A stretch of 64,000 nucleotides of DNA, from the NCBI RefSeq assembly GCF_003610235.1, contig NZ_RAPR01000001.1, forward strand, positions 6,634,001-6,698,000. The letters run 5' to 3'. Every line of letters begins with the position of its first letter. Within the stretch, counting starts at the first letter, position 1. The notes under the pieces were generated by a model, which did not search any database, was not told the origin of the DNA, and saw only the letters and a program-made list of their open reading frames with translations. Positions 39,419 to 48,304 of the stretch are shown piece after piece. The DNA comes from Catellatospora citrea (lineage in GTDB: Bacteria > Actinomycetota > Actinomycetes > Mycobacteriales > Micromonosporaceae). Position numbers and translations under genes: made by a program.

Positions 39419-39447
39419 TTTACCTCTTCGTGACCGGCCAGTAGGGT
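39419..39447 (+). promoter_or_regulatory. Promoter of the secreted nuclease
   Basis: TTTACC (39419-39424) and TAGGGT (39442-39447) are 17 nt apart, a plausible sigma-70 promoter. GGGAGGA lies at 39463-39469, ahead of the ATG at 39476. Confidence 0.5.
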
Positions 39448-39475
39448 CATCCTCCTAAACCCCGGGAGGATATCG

Positions 39476-42400
39476 ATGCGTCGCACTTTGCGCGCCGCTG
39501 TTGTGCTTGCCGTGCTGGCCGGATTCACCGCGGCGTCACCCGCCGCCCTGGCCGCGCCGACCGACCTGCTCATCTCCGAGTACGTCGAGGGCAGCTCCAA
39601 CAACAAGGCATTGGAGTTCTACAACGGCACCGGCTCGGCCGTGGACCTGGCCGCCGGGCAATATGTCGTGCAGTTCTACTTCAACGGCGCCACGACCGCC
39701 GGTGGCACCATCGCGCTGACCGGCACGGTCGCCGACGGTGACGTGTTCGTGCTCGCCCACGCCAGCGCCAACGCCGCGATCCTGGCGCAGGCCGACCAGA
39801 CCAGCGCCGCGAGCTTCTACAACGGCGACGACGCGATCGTGCTGCGCAAGGGCGGCGCGGCCGGCCCGGTAGTGGACTCGCTCGGCCAGATCGGCACCGA
39901 CCCCGGCACCGAGTGGGGCACCGGCCTGACCAGCACCGCCGACAACACCATCCGCCGCGACGCGGCCGTGTCGCTGGGCGACACCGAGACCGGCGACGCG
40001 TTCGACCCGGCGACCGGCTGGGTCGGCTACGCCACCGACACCGTCGACGGCCTCGGCGCGCACAGCGCAGGCGGCGGCCCCGTCGACGCGCCCGCGACCC
40101 TGACCTGCGGCGGCGCGCTCACCGTGGCGCAGGGCGAGGCCGGCGTCCGCGCGGTCACCGCCACCGACGCCGACGACACGATCGTCGACCTCGCCGTCAC
40201 GAACATCGCCCCGGCCCCGGCCGCGGGCTCGATCACCCGCACCGCGTTCACCCCGGCCACCGCCGCCGGCGGCACCGCGACCGCGACGGTCACCGCCGAC
40301 GCGAACCTGCCGTCCGGGTCGTACGCGCTCACCATGACCGCGACCGACCTCGACGGCACCACCTCGACGTGCGGGTTCACCGTCACCGTCAACCGGGTGC
40401 TGACCGTCGGCGAGGTGCAGGGCCCGACCACCGACGCCGACAACGGCGTGACCGACCGTTCGCCGCTGGCCCCGGCCACCGGCACGGGCACCAGCAGCAC
40501 GCTGTACGACGTCCGCGGCGTGATCACCCAGCGCACCCTGGCCCGCACCGCGGCCGGCGCCGCGCAGTACGGCTTCTACCTGCAGTCGCGCACCGGCAAC
40601 ACCGACGGCGACCCGACCAGCTCCGACGGCATCTTCGTGTTCATGGGCGGCTTCACCTCGCTGATCGGCGGCTACGTGCCGACCGTCGGCGACGAGGTCG
40701 TGCTGCGGGCCCGGGTCTCGGAGTACTTCTTCATGACCCAGCTGTCCTCCGCGTCGCTGGTCCGCGTGATCGAGTCCGGGGTCACCGACACCGCCGTCAC
40801 CAACGCCACCCCGCCGCAGGACCTCGCCGCCGCGAACCGGTTCTGGGAGCGCCACGAGGGCGAGCAGCTGCGCGTCCGCGCGGGCAGCGTCGCCGCCAGC
40901 GGCCGCGACGTGTTCGCCTCGACCGCCGACTCCGAGGTGTACGTCCTCGACGTCGACGACCCGCTGCTGGACCGCACCGACCCGCTGACCCGGCGGGTCT
41001 ACCGCGACGCGCACCCGATGGACAACGACACCGCGCACGTCTTCGACGACGGCAACGGCACCCGGATCATGCTGGGCACCACCGGCGTGAAGTGGACCGC
41101 GCAGGACACCGCGACGCTGCTGCCGCCGGCGCACACGTTCGACGTGCTGTCCGCCGACGCGGTCGGCGGTCTGAACTTCTCCTTCGACAAGTACGGCATC
41201 CAGGTCGCCTCCGCCGCCTTCGGCGCCGGCGCGGACCCGTCGGCCAACAGCGCCCCGGCTCCGATCAACCGCGACCGTGAGCTGGCCGTGGCGACGTACA
41301 ACGTGGAGAACCTGTACGACTTCCGCGACGACCCGTTCGACGGCTGCGACTACCTGGGCAACTCCGGCTGCCCGGGCGTCTCGCCGCCGTTCGACTACGT
41401 GCCGCTCAACGAGGCCGACTACCAGGCGCACCTGGGCGCGCTGGCGTCGCAGATCGCCAACGACCTGCACGGCCCTGACCTGCTGCTGGTGCAGGAGGCC
41501 GAGGACCAGGACATCTGCACCGTCACCGGCGGCGCGCTCGTCTGCGGCGAGGTCAACAACGCCGACGGCAAGCCGGACACGCTGCAGGAACTGGCCCTGG
41601 CGGTCGCTGCGGCGGGCGGTCCGGCCTACGACGCGGCGTACGACCGGGACGGCTCGGACGTGCGCGGCATCGTCGCCGGGTTCCTGTACCGCACGGACCG
41701 GCTGACCCTGGCCGCGCCGTCGGCGGTGCTGACGGCGACGCCGGGGGTCGAGTTCCGTTCGGCGGCGCTGGGTTACAACGCCGACGTGCAGAACCCGAAG
41801 TCGCTCAACGCGGTGCTGCCTTCGGACGTGGACACCTCCACGGGCGTGGACGGGTCGAACGTGTTCACCCGTGCCCCGCAGGTGGCCCGGTTCACGGTCG
41901 CGGCGCAGCCGGGCAGCACGGACACGTACGAGCTGTGGGCGGTTTCGAACCACTACTCGTCGACCCCGCAGGCGCGGGTCGGTCAGCGCACCGAGCAGGC
42001 CCGATACGGCGCGGCGATCGTCGCCGCGATCGAGGCGGCCTCCCCGCACGCCCGCGTGGTGTACGGCGGCGACCTGAACGTGTTCCCGCGGCCGGACGAC
42101 CCGATCGCGATGTCCGACAGCGACACCCCGTCGGACCAGCTCAAGCCGCTGTACGACCTGGGCCTGCACAACCTGTGGTCCGACCTGGCGGCGCAGGTTC
42201 CCGGCAGCGCGTACTCGTACGTCTTCCAGGGCCAGGCGCAGACGCTGGACCACCTGTTCGTCAACGACGAGCTCTACGGTGACCTGGTGAAGATCCGGGC
42301 GGCGCACATCAACGCCGACTGGGCCGCCGACTACGACGGTGACGGGGCCCGCGGCGCCAGCGACCACGACCCGCAGGTGGCCGTGTTCCGTACCCGTGCC

Positions 42401-42715
42401 TCGCTGCGGGTCTCGGACGCGACCGCCGTCGAGGGGCAGCCGCTGGCGTTCACGGTGACGCTGTCGCGGCCGCTGTCCCAGGATCTGAGCGTGTGCGGTG
42501 CGACCGTGCCGGATACTGCCAGAATCCTGATCGACTTCACGCCGTACCTGGGTTGCCGGACCATCCCGGCGGGTCAGGTGTCGGTCGGGTTCCCGGTGGA
42601 GACCAGGAAGGACAAGGTGACCGAGCCGGCTGAGAAGCTGTGGCTCGGCGTCGTGGCCGACCCGCGTGCCGTGGACCTCGCCGACATCGTCGGCCAGGGC
42701 ACCATCACGAACTAG
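39476..42715 (+). CDS. Secreted ExeM/NucH-like nuclease with lamin-tail and Calx-beta-like domains
   Basis: A 1079-residue exported protein. A 27-residue signal peptide ends at ALAAPT. A lamin-tail domain follows (LLISEYVEGSSNNKALEFYN, to about residue 165), then Ig-like repeats, then an OB-type region (VRGVITQRTLARTAAGAAQYG). The endonuclease/exonuclease/phosphatase domain starts near residue 600 (VATYNVENLYDF) with LLLVQEAEDQDIC, GGDLNVFPRPDD and SDHDPQVAVF supplying the metal and catalytic residues. The last about 100 residues are Calx-beta-like. This is the organisation of extracellular DNases such as ExeM and NucH. A terminator follows. Confidence 0.93.
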   Translation: MRRTLRAAVVLAVLAGFTAASPAALAAPTDLLISEYVEGSSNNKALEFYNGTGSAVDLAAGQYVVQFYFNGATTAGGTIALTGTVADGDVFVLAHASANAAILAQADQTSAASFYNGDDAIVLRKGGAAGPVVDSLGQIGTDPGTEWGTGLTSTADNTIRRDAAVSLGDTETGDAFDPATGWVGYATDTVDGLGAHSAGGGPVDAPATLTCGGALTVAQGEAGVRAVTATDADDTIVDLAVTNIAPAPAAGSITRTAFTPATAAGGTATATVTADANLPSGSYALTMTATDLDGTTSTCGFTVTVNRVLTVGEVQGPTTDADNGVTDRSPLAPATGTGTSSTLYDVRGVITQRTLARTAAGAAQYGFYLQSRTGNTDGDPTSSDGIFVFMGGFTSLIGGYVPTVGDEVVLRARVSEYFFMTQLSSASLVRVIESGVTDTAVTNATPPQDLAAANRFWERHEGEQLRVRAGSVAASGRDVFASTADSEVYVLDVDDPLLDRTDPLTRRVYRDAHPMDNDTAHVFDDGNGTRIMLGTTGVKWTAQDTATLLPPAHTFDVLSADAVGGLNFSFDKYGIQVASAAFGAGADPSANSAPAPINRDRELAVATYNVENLYDFRDDPFDGCDYLGNSGCPGVSPPFDYVPLNEADYQAHLGALASQIANDLHGPDLLLVQEAEDQDICTVTGGALVCGEVNNADGKPDTLQELALAVAAAGGPAYDAAYDRDGSDVRGIVAGFLYRTDRLTLAAPSAVLTATPGVEFRSAALGYNADVQNPKSLNAVLPSDVDTSTGVDGSNVFTRAPQVARFTVAAQPGSTDTYELWAVSNHYSSTPQARVGQRTEQARYGAAIVAAIEAASPHARVVYGGDLNVFPRPDDPIAMSDSDTPSDQLKPLYDLGLHNLWSDLAAQVPGSAYSYVFQGQAQTLDHLFVNDELYGDLVKIRAAHINADWAADYDGDGARGASDHDPQVAVFRTRASLRVSDATAVEGQPLAFTVTLSRPLSQDLSVCGATVPDTARILIDFTPYLGCRTIPAGQVSVGFPVETRKDKVTEPAEKLWLGVVADPRAVDLADIVGQGTITN

Positions 42716-42724
42716 CGGTGGGGC

Positions 42725-42763
42725 ACGTGGGGCCGGGTGCGCGCGAGCGCCCCGGCCCCACGT
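42725..42763. terminator. Terminator of the nuclease gene
   Basis: ACGTGGGGCCGGG (42725-42737) and 42751-42763 are perfect 13-bp complements with a 13-nt loop, 9 bp after the nuclease stop. Confidence 0.85.
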
Positions 42764-42829
42764 CGTATCCGCCCGGGGCCGCCGTGCACGGGGCGGACGG
42801 GACTTGCGGCGAGGCCTACCATCGCGGTC

Positions 42830-43582
42830 GTGCGCAAGCTGATCGCGGGTTCGCTCGCCGGGTTCGGGTTGTCCCTTCTCATGGTGCTCGACACGCTGCT
42901 GCCAGGTGGGCCGCGCCTACCGCTGGCTGCGGCTGTCGTGCTGTTCGCGCTGGTATTCGTCTGCTTCATCGGCGTGATGCGCGCGGTGGGCGGCAGCTAT
43001 TTCGGGCACCTTCCGATGTCCAGGGTCTGGCCGCTGGTGCGGGTGCTGCCGCCGGCCGTCAAGGCGGCCGGAGCCGTGCTCCTGGCCGCGACGATCGTCA
43101 ACTACGCCACGGCGGCGGTCGGAGTGACCGACGAGGCTGACTTCCAGCGCGCGTTCGCGGGCATCCTCTCGTGGCTCAGTGCCGGTGCGGCGATCCTGGC
43201 GTACGGCGTGATGAGAATGGAGCGGATGCCGGCCGAGGCCAGGCCGGCGGAGTCCGCGGTGGCGGGCCGGTGGTGGAAGTTCGGCAGCTTGGCGCTGGGG
43301 GCGGCGATGATCGCGTTCTGGGTGCTCATCCCGCGCGTGTCCGACGAGCGCGCCACGCACGAGCTGCTGCAGACCCGCTACCAGGGCAGCGGTTGGGTGT
43401 CGCACCTGGTCGCCGCCGACACCTCGCACGGCACCTTCTTCGTCTATCTCGACAGCGCGGACCCGGTGGTGTTCGGCGAGGCCTGTGACTCCCTGCGGCC
43501 GTACGGCGACGAGCTCGGCCGGCCCGCGGACCTGTACCTCTTCGACGGCGTACACCAGCCGAGCCGGATCGGCTCCTGCTGA
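42830..43582 (+). CDS. Hypothetical membrane protein
   Basis: A 250-residue protein. The GTG at 42830 is preferred because the longer reading from 42737 would run through the terminator. Four to five membrane segments occupy about residues 5-150, and a C-terminal soluble domain (VSHLVAADTSHGTFFVYLDSAD, GEACDSLRPYGDELGRP) follows a further helix near 170. No family recognised. Confidence 0.72.
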   Translation: MRKLIAGSLAGFGLSLLMVLDTLLPGGPRLPLAAAVVLFALVFVCFIGVMRAVGGSYFGHLPMSRVWPLVRVLPPAVKAAGAVLLAATIVNYATAAVGVTDEADFQRAFAGILSWLSAGAAILAYGVMRMERMPAEARPAESAVAGRWWKFGSLALGAAMIAFWVLIPRVSDERATHELLQTRYQGSGWVSHLVAADTSHGTFFVYLDSADPVVFGEACDSLRPYGDELGRPADLYLFDGVHQPSRIGSC

Positions 43583-43648
43583 CGCCGCGCACGTCCGGCC
43601 TGATCGGCGTGCCGACGTGGCTGGTCGGGAACACGGTCTGACGTGGGC

Positions 43649-43682
43649 GACGCCCGGCCCGGCGTCCGACGGGCCGGGCGTC
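43649..43682. terminator. Terminator between converging genes
   Basis: GACGCCCGGCCC (43649-43660) pairs perfectly with GGGCCGGGCGTC (43671-43682) over a 10-nt loop, in the gap between the membrane protein (plus) and the Clp-N regulator (minus). Confidence 0.8.
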
Positions 43683-43691
43683 TGCGGGCCG

Positions 43692-44387
43692 TCAGCGGAG
43701 TCCGGCGAGCGCGGACTCGGCGCTCTCCCTGGTCACGCCGCAGCGGGTGAGCAGGTCGACGGTGTCGCCTTCGGCCAGGTCGAGGATGCCGAGCAGCAGG
43801 TGCTCGGTGCCGATGTGCTCGTCGCCGAGGCGAAGGGCCTCGCGGTGGGTGAGTTCGAGGGCCTTCTTGCCCTGGGGGGCGAACGGCACGGGGGCGGTGC
43901 CGGGGGTGCCGGTGGCGGGGAAGTGCTCGTCCAGGGCGGCGCGCACCGCCTCGACGGTGCCGGTGGCCGCGACGGCGCGGGTGCCGGGGCTGGCGGGGTT
44001 GCGCAGCATGGCCGACACGAGGTGCTGCGGGCCGATGTGCTCGTGCCCCGCGGCGATGGCTTCCTGCTGGGCGAGCACCAGGACCTGGCGGGCGGCGTCG
44101 TCGTAGCGGGCGAACGTGCGCAGGTCGGACTCGGAGGCGTCGGATTCCTTGGGCACGAAGCGTTTCTGGGCGGCCTGCTTGGTGACGCCCATGCTCTGGC
44201 CGATGTCGGTCCAGGACGCGCCGGAGTGGCGGGCGCGGTCGACGAAGTGCCCGATGAGGTGGTCGGCGAGTTCGCCGAGGTGCTGGCCCAGCACGACGGC
44301 GTCGCTGAGCTGCTGCAGTGTGTCGCCGTCGGGGTGGCGCTTCTTGATGACGTCGATGAGGTCGTCGAGTCGTGGTGTCTCAGCCAT
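43692..44387 (-). CDS. Clp N-terminal domain protein with N-terminal helix-turn-helix
   Basis: A 231-residue protein. Residues 1-85 are helical with a sigma/ParB-like helix-turn-helix (GASWTDIGQSMGVTKQAAQKR at about residues 56-76). Two Clp-N repeats follow (FARYDDAARQVLVLAQQEA, HEHIGPQHLVSAML; then ALELTHREALRLGDEHIGTE HLLLGIL as the second). It has no AAA module, so it is not a ClpC chaperone. Two identical-type palindromes lie just upstream of its start, which suggests autoregulation, perhaps tied to protein-quality signals through the Clp-N domain. Confidence 0.88.
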   Translation of the reverse strand: MAETPRLDDLIDVIKKRHPDGDTLQQLSDAVVLGQHLGELADHLIGHFVDRARHSGASWTDIGQSMGVTKQAAQKRFVPKESDASESDLRTFARYDDAARQVLVLAQQEAIAAGHEHIGPQHLVSAMLRNPASPGTRAVAATGTVEAVRAALDEHFPATGTPGTAPVPFAPQGKKALELTHREALRLGDEHIGTEHLLLGILDLAEGDTVDLLTRCGVTRESAESALAGLR

Positions 44388-44390
44388 GTC

Positions 44391-44436
44391 GTCAACCTTA
44401 GGTTGACGGTGTGGCTGTCGTCAACCCTGGGTTGAC
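44391..44436. promoter_or_regulatory. Tandem 17-bp palindromes upstream of the Clp-N regulator
   Basis: GTCAACCTTAGGTTGAC (44391-44407) and GTCAACCCTGGGTTGAC (44420-44436) share the arms GTCAACC/GGTTGAC around a 3-bp centre. They begin 4 bp upstream of the ATG at 44387 and lie 29 bp apart centre to centre (about three helical turns), so two dimers could bind the same face. Confidence 0.78.
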
Positions 44437-44580
44437 GGTGTCGGTCCGGGTCGTCGGCGCGTCGGTTCTGGAAACAGAGCAGGCCACGGCCGGTCGAACA
44501 GGCCGCCGGTGGATGGCATGCGCCATGCTTGGCGCAGCCGCTTTCCGGGTAGCACAGGGCCGACGACCGGAGGAACGATC

Positions 44581-44859
44581 ATGACTGAGGTGCACGTGTC
44601 GCTCGACGGCGACGATCTCAACGCGGTGGAGCGCAAGCTTCAGGTACCGCTGGAAGCACAGCTGACGTCCGCGCTCGAACTGGCCGCCAACCGGGTCGCC
44701 GAGCAGTACGACGGGCAGAGCGAGGACGAGGTCGCCGCCTGGATCCTCCGGGAGACCCGGGAAGGCCTGCACCCGGACATCGCCGAGGGCTTCGACCCCG
44801 ATCCGGAGCAGCTGCGCCGGGTCGCCCAGGCCGTCATCCGCGGAGAGCACTTCGTCTGA
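44581..44859 (+). CDS. Small hypothetical protein
   Basis: A 92-residue acidic soluble protein with GGAGGA 8 nt before the ATG. It is mainly helical (LEAQLTSALELAANRVAEQY). No family recognised. It lies between the Clp-N regulator and the end of the TgpA-like gene. Confidence 0.65.
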   Translation: MTEVHVSLDGDDLNAVERKLQVPLEAQLTSALELAANRVAEQYDGQSEDEVAAWILRETREGLHPDIAEGFDPDPEQLRRVAQAVIRGEHFV

Positions 44860-44918
44860 CCGGACCCGGTCCACCGCCGTGTGATCGTCGGTCGGTGGAC
44901 CAGGCATCCGTGTCGGTG

Positions 44919-47132
44919 TCAGCGCCGCCAGCGCAGCGGGCCGGGGTGCAGCGTCCACAGCAGCCGCCGCCACCACGAGCGCCGGGCCTTCAGCTCGTCG
45001 ATGTACGCCAGCGCCCGGCTGCGCGCCGCTTCCGCCTCGGTGTCCCCGGCCGTGCCAGGCCCGAACACGGTCTGGTTGACCGCGACGGCCAGCTCGTGCA
45101 ACGTCGGCGCGGCCAGGCGCACCTCGTGCTTGCCGCGTACCGGTGCGGCGGCCTCGGCCGCGTGCGCGGCGACCTCCGCGGCGCTCAGGTGCTCCGGGGC
45201 GGGCCGGCCGGCCAGCCGCAGCGCGTCGCCGACCTCCAGCCACGCGCCTTCGATCCGGGAGTCGGGGCTGCCCTCGTCGAGCCGCCGCCGGCGCAGCGCG
45301 GCGCGTGCGAGCAGCACGAACACGACGAACGCGGCCAGCAGCAGCACCGCGAGCCCGCCGCCGCCGGCTCCGGCGACCAGGGCTACGTTCGCGCCCCCGT
45401 CCGCCGTCGCGCTGGCCGCGCCGGCGGCGCTGGACGCGTCTGCGGTCGGGGCCAGTGTCGGGATCGGCTCTTCCGAAGGCGGTGGCTGTGACGTCTCCGG
45501 CTGCGGCTTGAACTCGTCTTCCAGGGGTTTGGTCTCGGTGTTCGGGTCGGGCAGCGGGTGGAACGGCACCCAGCCCAGGTCGGTGAAGTAGACCTCGGGC
45601 CAGGCCAGCGCGTCGCCGGCGGTGACGGGGTGCTGGCCGGCGCGGGCGGTGAACCCGACGACGACCCGGCTGGGCAGGTTGAGCAGCCGGGCCAGCACCG
45701 CGAACGACGCCGCGAACTGCTCCGAGGTGCCCTTGCCCGCGCCGGTGCCGGCGGGTCCGAACAGGAAGAAGTTCAGGTTGGGGTATGCGTGCCCGCTGGG
45801 CGCCTGCGGATCGAGTTTGTAGTGCTCGGCGAGGAACTGCTCGATCGCCAGGGCCCGCTGGTACGGGGCGCCGTTGTCCGCGCCGAGCCGCTGGGCGAGC
45901 CGGCTGATGCTGTCCGGCACGTTCGGGCCGAGCGCGATGTAGCGGGCCATGGTGGCGGCCGAGGGCACGTCGGCGACGGGGAGCAGGTTGACGTCGGGTT
46001 CGCTGTGCAGCGACGTGACGGTGTACGTCATGCCGGGGCTGAGCCCTTCGGGGCGCAGCATGGTGCCGGTGGACTGGTCGTAGGCGACGCGTACGCCGTC
46101 GACGTGGCTGGGGGTGGCGGCGGCGGGCAGCAGCTTGCCGGTGAGCCCGGCGACGGTGAGGCGCTGCTGCACGGGCTTGCCGGCGGACTCGCCGGGCGGG
46201 CGGGGCAGGCTGCGCCCGGCCGGTCGGTAGGTCGCCCCGACTTTCCAGGTCACGCCGTCGTAGTCGGACAGCACGGCGAGCCGGATCCGGGCGTCGGCGG
46301 CGAGGTCGGCGTCGAGCAGCTTCTCCTGCGGTTGCAGCGCCCAGCCGGACAGTCTGATCAGCGGGTTCTCGTCGAGGGCGTCCAGGTCGGGCGGGTCGAT
46401 GAGGCTGCGCGGGTCGAACGGTGCGGCGGTGACCTGCTGCGCCACCGGCGGCGCGGCTCCGGCGACCAGGGCCAGGATCAGCGCGAATCCGGTGCCTCCG
46501 GCGAGCGCGGCGCGTAGCCGCAGCGCCTTGCGGGTGGCGGGGTCGATGCCGGTGTCGGGGGTGCGGACCCGGCCGGTGAACGCCAGCGCCGCGACCGCGA
46601 GCGCCGCGAAGGCCAGTGCCGGCCAGGGGGTACGCGGTGCGGCGGGGCCGACGAGCCACAGTGCGCCGGTGAACAGCAGCACCGGCGGGGTCAGCCCGAC
46701 CAGGGTGCGCCGGGCGCGGGTGGTCAGTTCCATCGCCATGAGCCCGGCGAGCCAGGTCGCGATGACCGGCACCGCGATCGTGTCGGGCTGGGGTTCGACG
46801 GGGACGAGCACGGCCAGCAGCCGGGGGATGCCGTCGCCGAGCGATTCCCTGGCGATCGTCGGCAGGTCGCCGGTGATGCCGGCGCGCTGCGCGGACAGGT
46901 GCAGCGCGAACGTGAGGTATCCGGCCAGGCCCAGCATGGACAGCGGTGCGACGGCCCAGGCCCGCAACCGGGTCATGGCGAGGCTGATCAGCACCGAGCC
47001 GGCGGCGGCGCCCGCGATGAGCACGGTGAACAGCGTGCCGTTGTAGATCCGGTCGGCGACCAGGCCGCTGAGCACGAGCATCGCCGTGATCAGCGCCGGT
47101 GGCAGGAGGATGCGCAGCGCGCGGGCTACCAT
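44919..47132 (-). CDS. TgpA-like membrane transglutaminase-fold protein, catalytic triad missing
   Basis: A 737-residue membrane protein of the DUF3488/TgpA type: about six N-terminal membrane segments to residue 210, an extracytoplasmic transglutaminase-like domain at about residues 380-540, then a Pro-rich linker, one membrane helix near residue 590 and a C-terminal cytoplasmic domain. In active family members the fold has Cys in G-x-CEQFA, His in HAWxE and Asp in the FDP segment. Here the corresponding stretches read GTSEQFAASF, LAWPEVYF and FHPLPDP, so all three are changed. It overlaps the DUF58 gene by 7 nt in the MoxR operon. Confidence 0.87.
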   Translation of the reverse strand: MVARALRILLPPALITAMLVLSGLVADRIYNGTLFTVLIAGAAAGSVLISLAMTRLRAWAVAPLSMLGLAGYLTFALHLSAQRAGITGDLPTIARESLGDGIPRLLAVLVPVEPQPDTIAVPVIATWLAGLMAMELTTRARRTLVGLTPPVLLFTGALWLVGPAAPRTPWPALAFAALAVAALAFTGRVRTPDTGIDPATRKALRLRAALAGGTGFALILALVAGAAPPVAQQVTAAPFDPRSLIDPPDLDALDENPLIRLSGWALQPQEKLLDADLAADARIRLAVLSDYDGVTWKVGATYRPAGRSLPRPPGESAGKPVQQRLTVAGLTGKLLPAAATPSHVDGVRVAYDQSTGTMLRPEGLSPGMTYTVTSLHSEPDVNLLPVADVPSAATMARYIALGPNVPDSISRLAQRLGADNGAPYQRALAIEQFLAEHYKLDPQAPSGHAYPNLNFFLFGPAGTGAGKGTSEQFAASFAVLARLLNLPSRVVVGFTARAGQHPVTAGDALAWPEVYFTDLGWVPFHPLPDPNTETKPLEDEFKPQPETSQPPPSEEPIPTLAPTADASSAAGAASATADGGANVALVAGAGGGGLAVLLLAAFVVFVLLARAALRRRRLDEGSPDSRIEGAWLEVGDALRLAGRPAPEHLSAAEVAAHAAEAAAPVRGKHEVRLAAPTLHELAVAVNQTVFGPGTAGDTEAEAARSRALAYIDELKARRSWWRRLLWTLHPGPLRWRR

Positions 47133-48304
47133 CGGGCGACTCCGTCCCATACCGCGGCGAAGTCCTCGCCGTCTTCGGCGCGCAGCAGCAGCACTCCGGC
47201 CGGCTGTGGTTCTGTGGCCAGCCGGGGGCCGAGCACGCCGACGGCGACTGACGGGAACGGGCCTTTGAGCCCGGAGACCAGGGCGAGGTCGGCCAGCCCG
47301 GCGGTGCCGGTGAGGTAGATCAGGGTGTCGCCGGGGCGGTGCTGGCGCAGCCGGCTGGTCGCGGTGACGAGCAGTTCGTCGCCGCCGGGCGCGGGTTCGG
47401 CCTCGGCGAGCAGGTCCAGCAGCGCGCGGGCCGCGCCGCGGATCCGGCCGCCGCCGGCTGCCGGGCCGGTGACCAGGTGCAGGGTCACGGGCAGGTCTTC
47501 GCGGGTCGCCGCGGCGACGATCGACGCGGCGGCCTCGCAGGCGCTCTCGAACGACGCCGAGCCGGTCGTGTCCCGGTCGGCCCAGGAGCCGGCCCGGTCG
47601 TCGAGGAGCACGACGAGCTGCGGCAGGCTGGTGTCGAGGTGTTCGCGGACCATCAGTTCGCCGACCTTGGCGCTGGTGCGCCAGTGCACGTGGCGCAGCT
47701 CGTCGCCGATGACGTACTCGCGCAGGGTGTCGAACGTGATCGCGCCGTGCGGGACGCGGTCGAGGCGGCCGTCGAGGCTGCGGGAGATGCCGGCGGGCAC
47801 GGCCTGGATCAGGTGGCTCTTGGGGTAGACCCAGATGCGGGCGGTGTCGCCGTGGCTGCGTGACACCGACACCAGGCCGAGCGGGTCGCGGCGGGTGACC
47901 TGCAGCGGGCCGACGTCGACGACGCCGCGGCGGTCGGTGGGCACCGGGTAGGACACGTCGGTGTCCGTGCCGGGCCGTAGCCGCAGCAGCGGCACGGCGA
48001 CGGTGGCGCGCTGCCCGGCGCGGCCGCACTGGTCGTGGGCGACGAGGGTCGCCGCGCCGAACCGGCCGGTGTTGCGTACGGTCAGGGTGACGGTGCTGCC
48101 CTCGCCGCGGGCGACCCGGTCGGGTTCGACGGACCGGGTGACCGACAGCCGGGGCCGCAGGGCGGCGTGGATCAGCGCGTGCAGTTGGGCGATGACGGCG
48201 GTCGCGCCGAGCACCGCGAGTTCGGGGTAGCCGAAGGTGAAACCGGTGGCCAGCAGCGCGACGCCGCCGACGGTCAGGCCCACCCCCCGCAGCGTGACGA
48301 TCAT
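47126..48304 (-). CDS. DUF58 domain membrane protein
   Basis: A 392-residue protein with two N-terminal membrane segments (about residues 8-48) and the DUF58 signature LREYVIGDELRHVHWRTSAK near residue 205, followed by a von Willebrand-like part (QLVVLLDDRAGSW). DUF58 proteins accompany MoxR AAA ATPases. The start overlaps the MoxR stop by 4 nt. Confidence 0.92.
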   Translation of the reverse strand: MIVTLRGVGLTVGGVALLATGFTFGYPELAVLGATAVIAQLHALIHAALRPRLSVTRSVEPDRVARGEGSTVTLTVRNTGRFGAATLVAHDQCGRAGQRATVAVPLLRLRPGTDTDVSYPVPTDRRGVVDVGPLQVTRRDPLGLVSVSRSHGDTARIWVYPKSHLIQAVPAGISRSLDGRLDRVPHGAITFDTLREYVIGDELRHVHWRTSAKVGELMVREHLDTSLPQLVVLLDDRAGSWADRDTTGSASFESACEAAASIVAAATREDLPVTLHLVTGPAAGGGRIRGAARALLDLLAEAEPAPGGDELLVTATSRLRQHRPGDTLIYLTGTAGLADLALVSGLKGPFPSVAVGVLGPRLATEPQPAGVLLLRAEDGEDFAAVWDGVARW

